From positions 29,182 to 93,181 of the forward strand of contig JACPWY010000028.1 in assembly GCA_016196825.1 (NCBI GenBank): a stretch of 64,000 bases of DNA. Reading direction: 5' to 3'. Positions 1-8,726 of this stretch are shown one piece after another. The notes below the pieces were generated by a model, which saw only the letters and a list, made by a program, of their open reading frames with translations, was not told the DNA's origin and did no database searches. The position numbers and the translations under genes are program-made. The stretch is from Deltaproteobacteria bacterium (GTDB lineage: Bacteria > Bdellovibrionota > FAC87 > UBA2466). Within the stretch, counting starts at the first letter, position 1; every line of letters begins with the position of its first letter.

Positions 1-936
1 ACATCTGAGTATTTTGCATCGGAACGCGGCTACCGGATCCAGAAAACAATCGCCCGGGTTCTCACCTTTGAAGGGGTCGGACTCCATTCGGGGTGTCTCA
101 CGCAGATCAAGCTGACCCCCTCCTCCGCAAACACCGGCATTCGATTTGAAAGAGTGGACCTACGGCCTAGAGCGGTGATCGCCGCAGATGCGGATTCGGT
201 GGTTTGTACGGCGCTCGCCACCACTTTGGGTCTAAAGGATCGGCCCGAGGCCCGTGTCGGAACGGTGGAACACCTGCTTGCCGCGCTTTATGCGCTGGGG
301 ATCACCAACCTTTGCATTGAAGTAAATGGGCCCGAGATTCCCATCTTGGATGGAAGCGCGGGCCAGTTTATCGACGGTATTTTGGGGGCCGGCATCCGTT
401 TTCAACCCTACACCACGCCGATTCTCAAAGTTTTGAAGCCCGTCAAGGTGTATAAGTCGGGGGCGATCTGTGAACTCCTCCCGCGCGACCGGTTGCGGGT
501 GACCACCTCTATCGATTTCGCCCACCCCGACATTGGTCTGCAGACCTTTGCTATCGAGCTTACGCCCGGTGCGTTTCGCGATGAGATCTGTTCGGCCCGG
601 ACCTTCGGCTTTCTCCGTGATGTGGAATCGCTCAAAACTCGAAACCTGGCGCGCGGAGCCTCGGTGGCCAATGTGCTTGCGCTTACTGAAGAGGGAGTGC
701 TCAACGAGGGTGGGATGCGATTTCCCGATGAATGTGTGCGGCACAAGACGCTCGATGCGATTGGGGATCTGTCTCTTTCGGGCTCTTGGCTTCAGGCCGA
801 GATGGTGAGTTTTCGCGGGGGGCATTCCATGCACCTCGAACTTCTCAATGCGCTCAAGGCCAGCCCTGCCCACTGGAGCTTGAGTCCGGCCGAGTTTATC
901 GGCCACGCAGTCGAATCTCCCACCGTTTTCGCCTGA
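1..936 (+). CDS. lpxC: UDP-3-O-acyl-N-acetylglucosamine deacetylase, 5' end missing
   Basis: LpxC is the zinc enzyme for the committed step of lipid A synthesis, removing the acetyl group from UDP-3-O-acyl-GlcNAc in the cytoplasm. The frame is open from the first base of the window and already encodes the family N-terminal block (QKTIA, then GVGLHSG), so only a few codons lie outside. The catalytic Glu-His pair is in VEHLLAAL, two more zinc ligands are in HKTLDAIGDL, and the active-site His is in GGHSMHLELL. About 311 residues are visible, matching the usual length of about 305. The GTG at 154 is internal, not the start. The next gene runs the opposite way and ends four bases after this stop. 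Identification is secure. Confidence 0.96.
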   Translation, partial: TSEYFASERGYRIQKTIARVLTFEGVGLHSGCLTQIKLTPSSANTGIRFERVDLRPRAVIAADADSVVCTALATTLGLKDRPEARVGTVEHLLAALYALGITNLCIEVNGPEIPILDGSAGQFIDGILGAGIRFQPYTTPILKVLKPVKVYKSGAICELLPRDRLRVTTSIDFAHPDIGLQTFAIELTPGAFRDEICSARTFGFLRDVESLKTRNLARGASVANVLALTEEGVLNEGGMRFPDECVRHKTLDAIGDLSLSGSWLQAEMVSFRGGHSMHLELLNALKASPAHWSLSPAEFIGHAVESPTVFA

Positions 937-940
937 AATC

Positions 941-1687
941 TTACTTTACCAGCGAACGAATCGTCGGGCTTACGCCCGAGATGTAGTGAATCGCGGGGCC
1001 TGCGTTGAAGCTGGTCTCCTTTTCGTTACAGCCACCGAGCGTATGGATGCCTACGATACGGCTGTTCTCTGGTTTGGCAAAGTCGGGGACAATGATCGCA
1101 GAACCCGAGGTGCCGGGATTCGTATCGCAATTGTGATTCAGAAGTCCATCTGTCTCACTCTTGAACGAGCAATTCTTCAAAGAGAGTTTCTGAGGGGAAC
1201 CCTCCGGGTGGTGGATGATCATGAGCTGCTGGCCGGCAGTGAGGGGGCGATCGGAGAGGTCATACCAGCCCCACTCAACGCCCGGCATGCCCTCAAGACG
1301 CAGGAGGAGATAGTCCTGATTGAAATCATCATTCCCTTTGTCGATAATCTCTTTGCAGGTGAAGATTTCGTTTCGATCGTGCAGGTAGTTGAACCTCACT
1401 GAAAGTGAAGCGCAGTCAGCTTCGCAGTGGTGCGCCGTGAGAAAAAGGTCCTTCCCCACCAGCGTGCCGGTGCAAAGAAATCCAGGCCCACGGAGCAGGC
1501 CGATTGGTCGCGCCATCCGTTTAATCTGATCATTTTGGGATTGAATCTCAACCATGTCGTTGGGGCCGCAGACAGTGAGCATCGCGGTCGAGGTAAGGGG
1601 GGCGCCCTGCGGTTGGAGGGGGCCAGCCCAGATGCCCCAATTCATCAAAATCATCATCAGCACAAAGAAGATAATGCGAAAGTCCAT
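941..1687 (-). CDS. secreted trypsin-like serine protease (S1 family)
   Basis: This is a predicted exported chymotrypsin-fold peptidase of 248 residues. The start at 1687 gives MDFRIIFF followed by a hydrophobic stretch typical of a signal peptide, and a GGGGG ribosome site sits just upstream; an upstream in-frame ATG at 1738 would add 17 residues before it. The triad can be read as His in LTAHHCEAD, Asp in NQDYLLLRL and Ser in NPGTSGSA. The region around the serine resembles glutamyl-endopeptidase/V8-like members more than vertebrate trypsins, and there are several cysteines that could form disulfides. It is convergent with lpxC and no partner gene is adjacent. The substrate cannot be inferred. 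Confidence 0.85.
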   Translation of the reverse strand: MDFRIIFFVLMMILMNWGIWAGPLQPQGAPLTSTAMLTVCGPNDMVEIQSQNDQIKRMARPIGLLRGPGFLCTGTLVGKDLFLTAHHCEADCASLSVRFNYLHDRNEIFTCKEIIDKGNDDFNQDYLLLRLEGMPGVEWGWYDLSDRPLTAGQQLMIIHHPEGSPQKLSLKNCSFKSETDGLLNHNCDTNPGTSGSAIIVPDFAKPENSRIVGIHTLGGCNEKETSFNAGPAIHYISGVSPTIRSLVK

Positions 1688-1882
1688 ATTAACGCCCCCT
1701 ATACAATGCATGTCGGCAAAACAAATGCATTGCAGCATGGAGTTTTTCTCACAATTGATACACAGACCATTTCAGAAATTTAGATATTTAAAACAACCAC
1801 TTGATGCAACGTATTAAGTTGCCACTCGGCGGAATCATGGGTGAATCAAGCTTGCCTCTCTTTTGTACGAGAGGGTGAAGAG

Positions 1883-3148
1883 ATGTTTCGACGTGCAATG
1901 ACAATCGTGTGCCTGTTATTTCTGGCGCCACTAGCCTTGGGAGCAAATCCAATCCGCGCTCTCCTCATCGAAGATCGCCTGGAGGAGGCGCTGGGCGTGT
2001 GCCGGCAGTTTGAGGTGCTGGCGGGGTATGACCAGGACATTCTCTTGGCCTGTGCCTGGGTCTACTACCGCCTCGACAAGAGCCAGTCGGCCGACGCGAT
2101 CCTGGCTCGCGTGAAAAGGAGCGCGACCCTTCCCGAGTTTCAGATTCTCAACGCGTATTCGAAGATCAAGAGCAACCAGCTCGATACGGCGATTGCGATC
2201 CTCGAAAACGTAGCGAAGCAGAACCGAGGGAGTCCCATCGCGACGCTAGCCGAAGAGACGAAGGCCGAAGCCTTCGAGGCCCGCGGGCAACTCGACACTG
2301 CGGCCTTCATTTATAAACAGGTTTTGAGCGCGGACCCCCACCGAGCACGGCCCAACTGGGGACTTGGTCGGTACTACCTCTCTAAGGGAGACACCCGCCG
2401 AGCCGTTGATCATCTGACTGAGACGACAAAACTCTGGCCGAAACACATGGGCAGCCGATTCAATTTGGGCGTTCTATTCCTAAGTCAGGACGACACGGCC
2501 ATGGCGGCTCGCTGGCTTTCGGAGTGCTACAACTTAAATAGGACCGACACCGGCGTGCTCGAGCAGCTTGGTAATCTCTTTGAGAAAAAGGGGAACATTA
2601 GGGAGGCTCTCAAACATTGGCAGAAAGCGATCGATCTCGGATCGAAGAGCCCTCTTCCACGAGAAAAGACCAACCAATATTTGGCCCAGACCATCGATAC
2701 ATTGCTCGGGGAAAAAAAGTTTAATGAAGCGCTCTTGAAGATCGAGGCGCTTCCAGCCGAGTTGAAAAAAGATCCCAAGGTGATGCTCTGGAGAGGCGTC
2801 ATCCACCGCAATCTGGGCGATTTCAAGAAGGCGAGCGGAGAGCTGCTCGCCTTCTCGCAGAATGACCCGGAGAATCCGCTGGTGCTGAGAGAGCTGGGAA
2901 TTTGCTACGTGAATTTGGGACTTGCAACCCAGGCCTTTGAAAGTTTTTCGAAAGCCGTCGAGAGAGATCCCAACGACGGGTATAACCACGCTTGGTTTGC
3001 CTACATCTTGGAATCCAAGGGGGAGTTGAGCAAGGCCCGGGAACATTGGAATGTCGCCATCGGCAAACTCAAAGATGCCAACGAATTGGAGCGAGCGGTC
3101 CGACGAGTGACGGCCATCGAAAAGAAGCTCCGTGAAAAAAAGCGATGA
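1883..3148 (+). CDS. exported tetratricopeptide-repeat protein
   Basis: The product is 421 residues with a signal peptide (MFRRAMTIVCLLFLAPLALG) followed by an array of TPR helices across nearly the whole chain. TPR signatures such as the Gly-Ala spacing in NWGLGRYYLSKGD, RFNLGVLFLSQ and LRELGICYVNLG are visible, roughly eight to nine repeats. TPR proteins act as protein-protein scaffolds; this one should sit in the periplasm. The ATG at 1883 is chosen over 1841 because GAGGGTGAAGAG precedes it and it begins the signal peptide. Its end overlaps the start of prmA by 17 nt, so they are probably co-transcribed. The specific partner is unknown. Confidence 0.8.
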   Translation: MFRRAMTIVCLLFLAPLALGANPIRALLIEDRLEEALGVCRQFEVLAGYDQDILLACAWVYYRLDKSQSADAILARVKRSATLPEFQILNAYSKIKSNQLDTAIAILENVAKQNRGSPIATLAEETKAEAFEARGQLDTAAFIYKQVLSADPHRARPNWGLGRYYLSKGDTRRAVDHLTETTKLWPKHMGSRFNLGVLFLSQDDTAMAARWLSECYNLNRTDTGVLEQLGNLFEKKGNIREALKHWQKAIDLGSKSPLPREKTNQYLAQTIDTLLGEKKFNEALLKIEALPAELKKDPKVMLWRGVIHRNLGDFKKASGELLAFSQNDPENPLVLRELGICYVNLGLATQAFESFSKAVERDPNDGYNHAWFAYILESKGELSKAREHWNVAIGKLKDANELERAVRRVTAIEKKLREKKR

Positions 3149-4001
3149 GACAATTTGGTTTGAAGTGAGGGTCTCCCCAGCAGGAAAAGAGACCGAGGCG
3201 GTGAGCAGCCAGCTCTTTGATCTGGGCGCGGCCGGCGTTTGGGAAGACGACAAGAACGACACGCTCGTGGGATATTTCTCCCAGGTGATTGAGGGTGCAG
3301 CCGTGGAGCGCCTCGCCGCGGTCGTAAAACCTGCGACCGTGCGAGTGTCCCAGGTCGTGACCGATGATTGGGCCAAGAAATACCAGCAGCACTTCCGGCC
3401 GCAACCTCTAGCTCATCAATTTTTTCTCCTCCCGATCTGGGACCGGGCGGCCCCCATCACGGGAGACCGCATCCCCATCGTGATGGAGGCGGGCCAGGCT
3501 TTCGGCACCGGTCTCCACGCGAGCACGAGGCTGGCACTCAGCGCGCTGGAGTCCGCCGTGGCTGGACTCAGCGATCTGGGTCGCGTGAAACTGCTGGACG
3601 TGGGGACTGGGACCGGCATTCTTGCCATAGCGGCTGAAAAACTGGGGATTGGGTCCGTTGAGGCCATAGACAATGACCCTGTCGCTGTGGAGGTGGCGCG
3701 TGAGAATTGTGTTCTCAACCAATGCCAACTCACCCGGGTATCGGAAACTCCGTTAGAGAAACTCAAGAGCGAATACGACGTCATTCTTTCCAATATTCTG
3801 CTTGAGACCCACAGAGAGCTCGCGTCGCACTATGCGCGCCTCTTGACGAATCGTGGTCAGCTAATCGTGGCGGGGCTTTTGGGTTATCAGTGTGAAGCCT
3901 TAGCCGTTATCCTTTTACGGGTGGGTCTGGTCTGCGAGTCGCGGCGGGCGATGCAGGAATGGGCCGCGATGACCTTTGTTCGAAAGGTGGGGGCCCGATG
4001 A
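3132..4001 (+). CDS. prmA: ribosomal protein L11 methyltransferase
   Basis: PrmA trimethylates ribosomal protein L11 using S-adenosylmethionine. The 289-residue length fits the family. An N-terminal substrate-recognition domain is followed by EAGQAFGTGLHASTRL, the conserved PrmA block, the SAM motif LLDVGTGTGILAIAA, an acidic ribose-binding segment (EAIDNDPVAVE), and SNILLE, the equivalent of the AN-I-L catalytic motif. The start is a GTG inside the end of the TPR gene; the stop overlaps the next gene's ATG in an ATGA. L11 methylation is usually dispensable, so no phenotype should be assumed. Confidence 0.93.
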   Translation: MKKSDETIWFEVRVSPAGKETEAVSSQLFDLGAAGVWEDDKNDTLVGYFSQVIEGAAVERLAAVVKPATVRVSQVVTDDWAKKYQQHFRPQPLAHQFFLLPIWDRAAPITGDRIPIVMEAGQAFGTGLHASTRLALSALESAVAGLSDLGRVKLLDVGTGTGILAIAAEKLGIGSVEAIDNDPVAVEVARENCVLNQCQLTRVSETPLEKLKSEYDVILSNILLETHRELASHYARLLTNRGQLIVAGLLGYQCEALAVILLRVGLVCESRRAMQEWAAMTFVRKVGAR

Positions 4002-4408
4002 GTGAAGCCTCCCTCTCCCTGGCTCTCAATGAATATCGACAGTGCGTGAGCGCTTTGGTGAGCGAGCGAGAGGGATATGATCGCTTTATTCCGTCGTGGT
4101 TTGGCGGCTTCGATCGTCGATTCCACCACATGCGAGAGGGGATCCGGCTGGTGCAGGAGAACAGCCTGGTTCTCGACGAGATGGCCCAGAGCCGGAATCC
4201 GCAACCCTTAAAGGAGATTGTTCTCTCCAATGCTATCGAAGATTGTCACCGCTATCGGGCCCAATACCAATCCTATGCACTAGGATCGGCCGCATTTCTA
4301 ACCATGAGCGCCATCACTCTCATTGCCACCGTTCTTTGGGTCGGACTTCGCAAGCGGGCCCAAGGGCAAATCGACGAACCACACCGCATTGACAGAAAAG
4401 CCTCCTAG
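3998..4408 (+). CDS. small membrane-anchored protein of unknown function
   Basis: A 136-residue protein translated from an ATG that overlaps the prmA stop (ATGA), so it is translationally coupled to prmA. The first ~90 residues are soluble, charged and probably helical (SEREGYDRFIPSWFGGFDRR; LVQENSLVLDEMAQ). One transmembrane segment follows at about residues 95-118 (LGSAAFLTMSAITLIATVLW), ending in a short basic tail. I do not recognise a family. The coupling to prmA and the clean stop just before the thi promoter support it as a real gene and as the last gene of this operon. Confidence 0.65.
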   Translation: MSEASLSLALNEYRQCVSALVSEREGYDRFIPSWFGGFDRRFHHMREGIRLVQENSLVLDEMAQSRNPQPLKEIVLSNAIEDCHRYRAQYQSYALGSAAFLTMSAITLIATVLWVGLRKRAQGQIDEPHRIDRKAS

Positions 4409-4418
4409 GACAGATAAC
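4389..4418 (+). promoter_or_regulatory. sigma-70-type promoter for the thi operon
   Basis: A consensus TTGACA at 4389-4394 and GATAAC at 4413-4418 are separated by 18 bases. Transcription would start near 4425, just ahead of the TPP riboswitch. The -35 box lies inside the last codons of the upstream gene. Confidence 0.6.
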
Positions 4419-4435
4419 CGCCTTCAGAGTCCAAC

Positions 4436-4530
4436 AACCCAACCGGGGAGCTGCATGGGATGCGGCTGAGAGGCCCGATGAAATCGGGCGACCCGACAAC
4501 TTGATCCAGGTAATACTGGCGAAAGGATAG
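4436..4530 (+). promoter_or_regulatory. TPP riboswitch (thi box)
   Basis: The thi-box blocks appear in order: GGGGAGC at 4445-4451, GCTGAGAGG at 4465-4473, a short hairpin (CCCGATGAAATCGGG), GACCC just after it, then TTGATCCAGGTAATACTGGC at 4501-4520 and GCGAAAGGA. These are the pyrimidine- and pyrophosphate-sensing elements of the TPP aptamer. The Shine-Dalgarno AAAGGA (4522-4527) is the aptamer's 3' edge, five bases before the thiB ATG, and I see no separate terminator before the ATG. Control is therefore probably translational: bound TPP would hide the ribosome site and shut off thiamine uptake. Confidence 0.93.
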
Positions 4531-4532
4531 CG

Positions 4533-5513
4533 ATGTTCACTCCAATCATTCTGGTACTTCTTGCTCTTGCATCGGCGGCCCCTGGTCCCGAACGGCAAAC
4601 CCTGACGATCTACGCTTACGATTCTTTTGCTGGGAAGCATGGGCTTGCGGAAAAGGTGCGGCCTCTCTTTGAAAAGGAGGGGCGGCATCTTGTCGTCGTC
4701 TCTTTCGGCAGTGCCGGGGAGGCGATTAATCAAGTGAAGCTCGAGGGGGAGAAGACCAGAGCCGATCTGGTGGTGGGAGTGGACAACTCCCTTCTTCCGG
4801 AGGTGAGAAGGATGGTGCATTTTGGGCCCGTGCCGATGAAGAACCTGCCGACTGGCCTCAAGGTGCCGGCGCAAAAGGACTGGGTGCCGTTTGACTACGG
4901 CTATCCTGCTTTGGTGTACGATTCTCGCCAATTTCAGCCGAGGCCCGGCGTTTCCCTTGCGACTTTGGGGCAGGATAAGCGGCTCAGGAAAAAGATTGCA
5001 TTGCTGGATCCTCGTTCCTCTAGTTTAGGCCGGCTCTTTCTCCTTTGGACGGCTACGGCTATGGGGGATCGCTTTGGCGCCTATTGGAAGGGAATGGCCA
5101 AGTCGGTGAAGACCTATTCGCCCGGATGGTCGGGAGGGTATTCACTCTTCACTCAAGGAGAGGTTTTGATGACACTTTCGTATACGACGAGCCCGGCCTA
5201 CCACATCGCTCAGGAGAACAACGATGCGATTCATGCGGTGGTTTTTCCCGAGGGGCATGTACGCCAGGAAGAGGGGGTTGTGGCGGTGAGGTATTCTCCT
5301 CGGCGGGGGCTCATTCAGAAATTTTTGGCGACTCTTTTGAGCAAAGAGATCCAGGAAGCAGTGCCATTGACCAACTATATGTATCCGGTTTTGCAGTCGG
5401 CCGAGTGGCCGGCCGCTTTTAAGGGGCTTCCCGCTGAGCCGAAGGCGCTCGAGCTATCAACGGTGGATGGAGGGAAATGGATTCGTGAATGGGAGGCGAT
5501 CGCTACGCAATGA
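4533..5513 (+). CDS. thiB: thiamine/TPP-binding periplasmic protein of ABC transporter
   Basis: ThiB captures thiamine, thiamine phosphate or TPP in the periplasm and delivers it to ThiPQ. The 326-residue protein has a short signal peptide (MFTPIILVLLALASAAP) and then the family block LTIYAYDSF, with RADLVVGVDNSLL further on, typical of ThiB within the type-2 solute-binding fold. YSPGWSGGYSLFTQGE and SYTTSPAYH are also characteristic. It is the first gene of a three-gene operon under a TPP riboswitch, which independently supports the substrate. The stop overlaps the thiP start (ATGA). Confidence 0.93.
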   Translation: MFTPIILVLLALASAAPGPERQTLTIYAYDSFAGKHGLAEKVRPLFEKEGRHLVVVSFGSAGEAINQVKLEGEKTRADLVVGVDNSLLPEVRRMVHFGPVPMKNLPTGLKVPAQKDWVPFDYGYPALVYDSRQFQPRPGVSLATLGQDKRLRKKIALLDPRSSSLGRLFLLWTATAMGDRFGAYWKGMAKSVKTYSPGWSGGYSLFTQGEVLMTLSYTTSPAYHIAQENNDAIHAVVFPEGHVRQEEGVVAVRYSPRRGLIQKFLATLLSKEIQEAVPLTNYMYPVLQSAEWPAAFKGLPAEPKALELSTVDGGKWIREWEAIATQ

Positions 5514-7048
5514 GGAATTCCTACCGTTTTTTCGCGATGCTGGCCTTAGCGCCCGTCGCGGCCTTTTTGGTCTATCCAGCGGGGGTTTTGTTTGCTCACG
5601 GCTGGGGGGAAGGGCTCCGGGAGAATCTCCTGACCGAGGAGAGGTTTTGGCGAATTGTTCTTTTCACGTACTCACAGGCGTTTCTCAGCACGGCGTTGGC
5701 CGGGTGTGTGGGCGGGGTGATGGCAGTGGCCTTTACCGAGTGGGGGCTAAAGGGAAAGGGGCTTCTGTGGCGAGCGGGTCTGCTGTGTTACTCGCTTCCC
5801 TCGATACTTGTAGCGAGTGCGGTTGTGATGACCTGGGGGAGTCGCGGCCCATTGGCGGTGTTTGGCATCGAATCGGGAGCGGAAGGGTGGTCGGGCATTC
5901 TCCTGGCTCACACCTTTCTTAACTTTGGTCTGTTTCTCAAAAACCTCTCTTTGGCGCTGCGCGAAAACGGGCGCGAGGAGGAGATCGGCGCCCTCTCTCT
6001 GGGCTTGACACGTTGGCAAACCTTTCGGGTGGTCACTCTGCCCAAGGTGCTCCCCACATTTCTTTCGACGGCCCTCACGGTTTTTCTTTTGTGCAGCTCG
6101 AGCTTTTTGATTGTGCTGCTTCTGGGGGGCGGTCCTCGTTTCACCAGTCTTGAGGTCGCGGTCTTTCAGGCGGTGAGGGTGAACTTCCAATTGGGGGTGG
6201 CCGCGCAGATAGCCGCGTTTCAGGTGACCGTCGGGACTCTTCTCTTTCTACTCATTCGGCGACCCCGCGTGATGTCATCGCAATCGGTGTGGGTAGAGCT
6301 CTATTCCCCGCGGGTGGGTCGGCCAATCTGGATCGGCCTCCTGTGGGGACTCTTTTTGTGGGTGGCAGCTTGGCCGCTTCTGGGGCTCTTGCGGGCGGGT
6401 TGGGTGGGAGGTTCGATCCAAGCTTGGCACGGAGTTTGGGGCCCTTGGCTCATTTCAGTGGACCTGGCTGTGAGGACCTCCCTCTTTTGTGGGGTGGTTG
6501 CCCTGCCGCTGGCGATGGCTGCGATCCATTTGGGAGGTCCGTGGGGCCTGGCGATCGAGATCGCCGCTTCTTTGCCTGTGATTTTATCGACGACACTCAT
6601 CTCCCTTTCCTGGATGCTCGCCTTTCGCGATCAGTTCTTCGCCTGGCGGGGAAACCTCACCCTCATCGCTGGGATCCAGGCGATAGGGGCACTCCCCATC
6701 GTTTTTCGGGTTATTTCCGATGGCCTGGGACGCATCTCGCCGTCCCTCTATCGTTCAGCGCAGTCGATAGGCGTCTCTGCTTTTCAGCAAGTCCTTTGGC
6801 TCGAGCTACCGCTTCTTCGGTCATCGATCGTTCTGGCGATGAGCCTGGCCATGGCCTATTCCTTCGGGGAGGTTGCGACCGTCTTGATGGTAATGGACGA
6901 AAAGACCGTGACACTCCCACTGTGGCTTTATCGGATGATGTGCACCTATCGATTTGGAGAAGCGGCGTTCGTGGGCGTCATATTGATGGCGGGGCTCGTG
7001 GGCCTTTCGAGTCTTTGGGAAAGGTTGGGCGCATGGCGCTTCAGATAA
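5510..7048 (+). CDS. thiP: thiamine ABC transporter permease
   Basis: This inner-membrane subunit is 512 residues and a fused, two-halved permease of about twelve transmembrane helices, as is usual for ThiP. Each half carries an EAA loop that contacts the ATPase: EEIGALSLGLTRWQTFRVV in the first half and YRSAQSIGVSAFQQVLWLEL in the second. The start ATG overlaps the thiB stop; an upstream in-frame start at 5489 would lie inside thiB and is less likely. The 3' end overlaps thiQ by 16 nt. The complete B-P-Q order and the riboswitch make the assignment firm. Confidence 0.93.
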   Translation: MRNSYRFFAMLALAPVAAFLVYPAGVLFAHGWGEGLRENLLTEERFWRIVLFTYSQAFLSTALAGCVGGVMAVAFTEWGLKGKGLLWRAGLLCYSLPSILVASAVVMTWGSRGPLAVFGIESGAEGWSGILLAHTFLNFGLFLKNLSLALRENGREEEIGALSLGLTRWQTFRVVTLPKVLPTFLSTALTVFLLCSSSFLIVLLLGGGPRFTSLEVAVFQAVRVNFQLGVAAQIAAFQVTVGTLLFLLIRRPRVMSSQSVWVELYSPRVGRPIWIGLLWGLFLWVAAWPLLGLLRAGWVGGSIQAWHGVWGPWLISVDLAVRTSLFCGVVALPLAMAAIHLGGPWGLAIEIAASLPVILSTTLISLSWMLAFRDQFFAWRGNLTLIAGIQAIGALPIVFRVISDGLGRISPSLYRSAQSIGVSAFQQVLWLELPLLRSSIVLAMSLAMAYSFGEVATVLMVMDEKTVTLPLWLYRMMCTYRFGEAAFVGVILMAGLVGLSSLWERLGAWRFR

Positions 7049-7731
7049 GGAATCTCGAGGTGCGGCTCGGCGGATTTGAGTTGCGTGTTCCCGAGCTCGC
7101 GATCGGTCCGGGAGAAATCTTGTCCATCGTTGGTCCAAGTGGTTCCGGCAAGTCGACACTTCTTTTGGCTCTCTCAGGCTTTGTGCCGGTAATCGGAGGT
7201 CATATCTTGGGCGAGCAAGGGAAGTCGCTCGAAACGCTTGCGCCTGAATCTCGCGGAGTTGGAATTGTATTTCAAAAACCTGCACTTCTCCCTCATCTGA
7301 CGATTCGGCAAAACGTGGAATTGGGGCTTCGCGCTCGCGGAGTCTCGTCGTCGGCAAGAAAAGAGATGGCGGCCGTTGTGATGGGGTCGTTGGGTATTGG
7401 AGACTTGAGCGATCGCCGGCCGGATCAGGTCTCAGGGGGACAGGCGCAAAGGGCGATGCTCGCCAGAGTTTTTGTGTTGAACCTGCCGGTCCTTCTGCTC
7501 GATGAGCCCTTTGCAGCGCTGGATCCGCCGCTGCGCCGGGAGCTCAGGGCGCTCGTGAGGGAGCAGGTGCGACAGCGCCAGGTATCGTGCGTCCTCGTGA
7601 CCCACGATCCTCGTGATGCGGCGGAACTCTCTGATCGCGTAGCCGTGTTGGAAAATGGCGCCCTTGCCTTCTCGGGGACTGTCGACGGAGCTCGTGTGGA
7701 GTCGGCCTGGTTCCGGAGTTTTCTCGATTAA
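7033..7731 (+). CDS. thiQ: thiamine ABC transporter ATP-binding protein
   Basis: ThiQ powers thiamine import. The 232-residue subunit shows Walker A GPSGSGKST, a Q-loop in VFQKPALLPHLT, the signature VSGGQAQRAMLARV, Walker B VLLLDEPFAAL and the switch His in VLVTHDPRDAAEL. The ATG at 7033 lies inside the end of thiP. The reading frame is open for a further ~740 bases upstream, but that part is a shadow of thiP and does not resemble an ABC protein, so the short form is used. No thiamine biosynthesis genes are nearby, so this operon looks like vitamin scavenging. Confidence 0.94.
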   Translation: MALQIRNLEVRLGGFELRVPELAIGPGEILSIVGPSGSGKSTLLLALSGFVPVIGGHILGEQGKSLETLAPESRGVGIVFQKPALLPHLTIRQNVELGLRARGVSSSARKEMAAVVMGSLGIGDLSDRRPDQVSGGQAQRAMLARVFVLNLPVLLLDEPFAALDPPLRRELRALVREQVRQRQVSCVLVTHDPRDAAELSDRVAVLENGALAFSGTVDGARVESAWFRSFLD

Positions 7732-7754
7732 GGGGGTGTGGTACACATTTCGCC

Positions 7755-8726
7755 ATGAAGACCTTCGAGCGCGATCCATTTACCTGGCGTTATCCTGCTG
7801 TTGAGCCCTTCAACAGCGGCTTCCTAACGGTGTCCAACCTTCACACGGTCTATTATGAGGAGTCGGGTAACCCCAAGGGCCGGCCGATTGTATTTGTTCA
7901 TGGTGGACCGGGAGGCGGTACAGAACCCAAGCACCGACAGTTCTTCAGTCCGGATCTCTATCGCATCATTCTTTTTGACCAGCGGGGTTGTGGCAAGAGC
8001 ACGCCGTTTGCTTCTCTTGAAGAGAACACGACTTGGGACCTGGTCTCTGACATGGAGAAGATCCGCACCCACCTCGGCCTTGAGAAGTGGCATGTGTTTG
8101 GTGGCTCGTGGGGTAGCACGCTTTCGTTAGCCTATGCGCAAAAACACTCGGAGCGGGTGTCGGCTTTAATCTTGCGTGGGATCTTTCTTCTGAGAAAGAG
8201 GGAGATCGATTGGTTTTATCAAGATGGTGCCAGTCGAATTTTTCCGGACGCCTGGGAGCCGTATGAGAAGGCGATTCCACTCAAGGAGCGGAATGATTAT
8301 CTAACCGCGTACCATAAGCGGCTTACGTCTTCTGATGAAAAAGTGCGGGCGGAAGCTTGCAAGGCCTGGAGCGTCTGGGAGGGATCTGTCAGTAAGCTTT
8401 ACCCCGATGCCTCCTTCATTGATCACTATTCCCAACCCGATTTCGCGTTGGCTTTTGCGCGCATAGAGTGTCACTACTTTGTAAACAAGGGATTCCTCAA
8501 GAGTGACGATCAGCTTTTGCAGGATGTTTCCAAGATTCGTCACGTTCCGGGTGTGATAGTGCAGGGGCGCTACGATGTGGTCTGCCCAATGGACAGCGCG
8601 TGGGCGCTTCACCGGGCCTGGCCCGAGGCGGAGCTAGTGACGGTGTGGGACGCCGGCCACGCGGCGGGGGAACCAAGTCTTTGTCGGGCGCTGATTGCCG
8701 CTACCGACCGCTTTGCCCACCTTTAG
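7755..8726 (+). CDS. pip: proline iminopeptidase
   Basis: An alpha/beta-hydrolase of 323 residues that removes N-terminal proline from peptides. HGGPGGG (residues 49-55) is the oxyanion-hole signature of the S33 family, the nucleophile is Ser118 in GGSWGS, and the acid and His are in GRYDVVCPMDSAW and DAGHAAGEPS. DQRGCGKSTP is also diagnostic. It has no signal peptide, so it should be cytoplasmic. It follows thiQ by 23 bases but is not functionally tied to thiamine uptake. Its last 26 bases overlap the convergent gene on the other strand. Confidence 0.94.
   Translation: MKTFERDPFTWRYPAVEPFNSGFLTVSNLHTVYYEESGNPKGRPIVFVHGGPGGGTEPKHRQFFSPDLYRIILFDQRGCGKSTPFASLEENTTWDLVSDMEKIRTHLGLEKWHVFGGSWGSTLSLAYAQKHSERVSALILRGIFLLRKREIDWFYQDGASRIFPDAWEPYEKAIPLKERNDYLTAYHKRLTSSDEKVRAEACKAWSVWEGSVSKLYPDASFIDHYSQPDFALAFARIECHYFVNKGFLKSDDQLLQDVSKIRHVPGVIVQGRYDVVCPMDSAWALHRAWPEAELVTVWDAGHAAGEPSLCRALIAATDRFAHL

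Noticed and set aside
232..906. 224-codon minus-strand frame
   Set aside because: It is antisense to lpxC.
2534..3376. 280-codon open frame on the minus strand
   Set aside because: It is antisense to the TPR gene and prmA and crosses their boundary.
6289..7032. Open frame upstream of and in phase with thiQ
   Set aside because: It overlaps thiP in another frame; its translation is Gly/Arg/Pro-rich shadow sequence and ThiQ has normal length without it.
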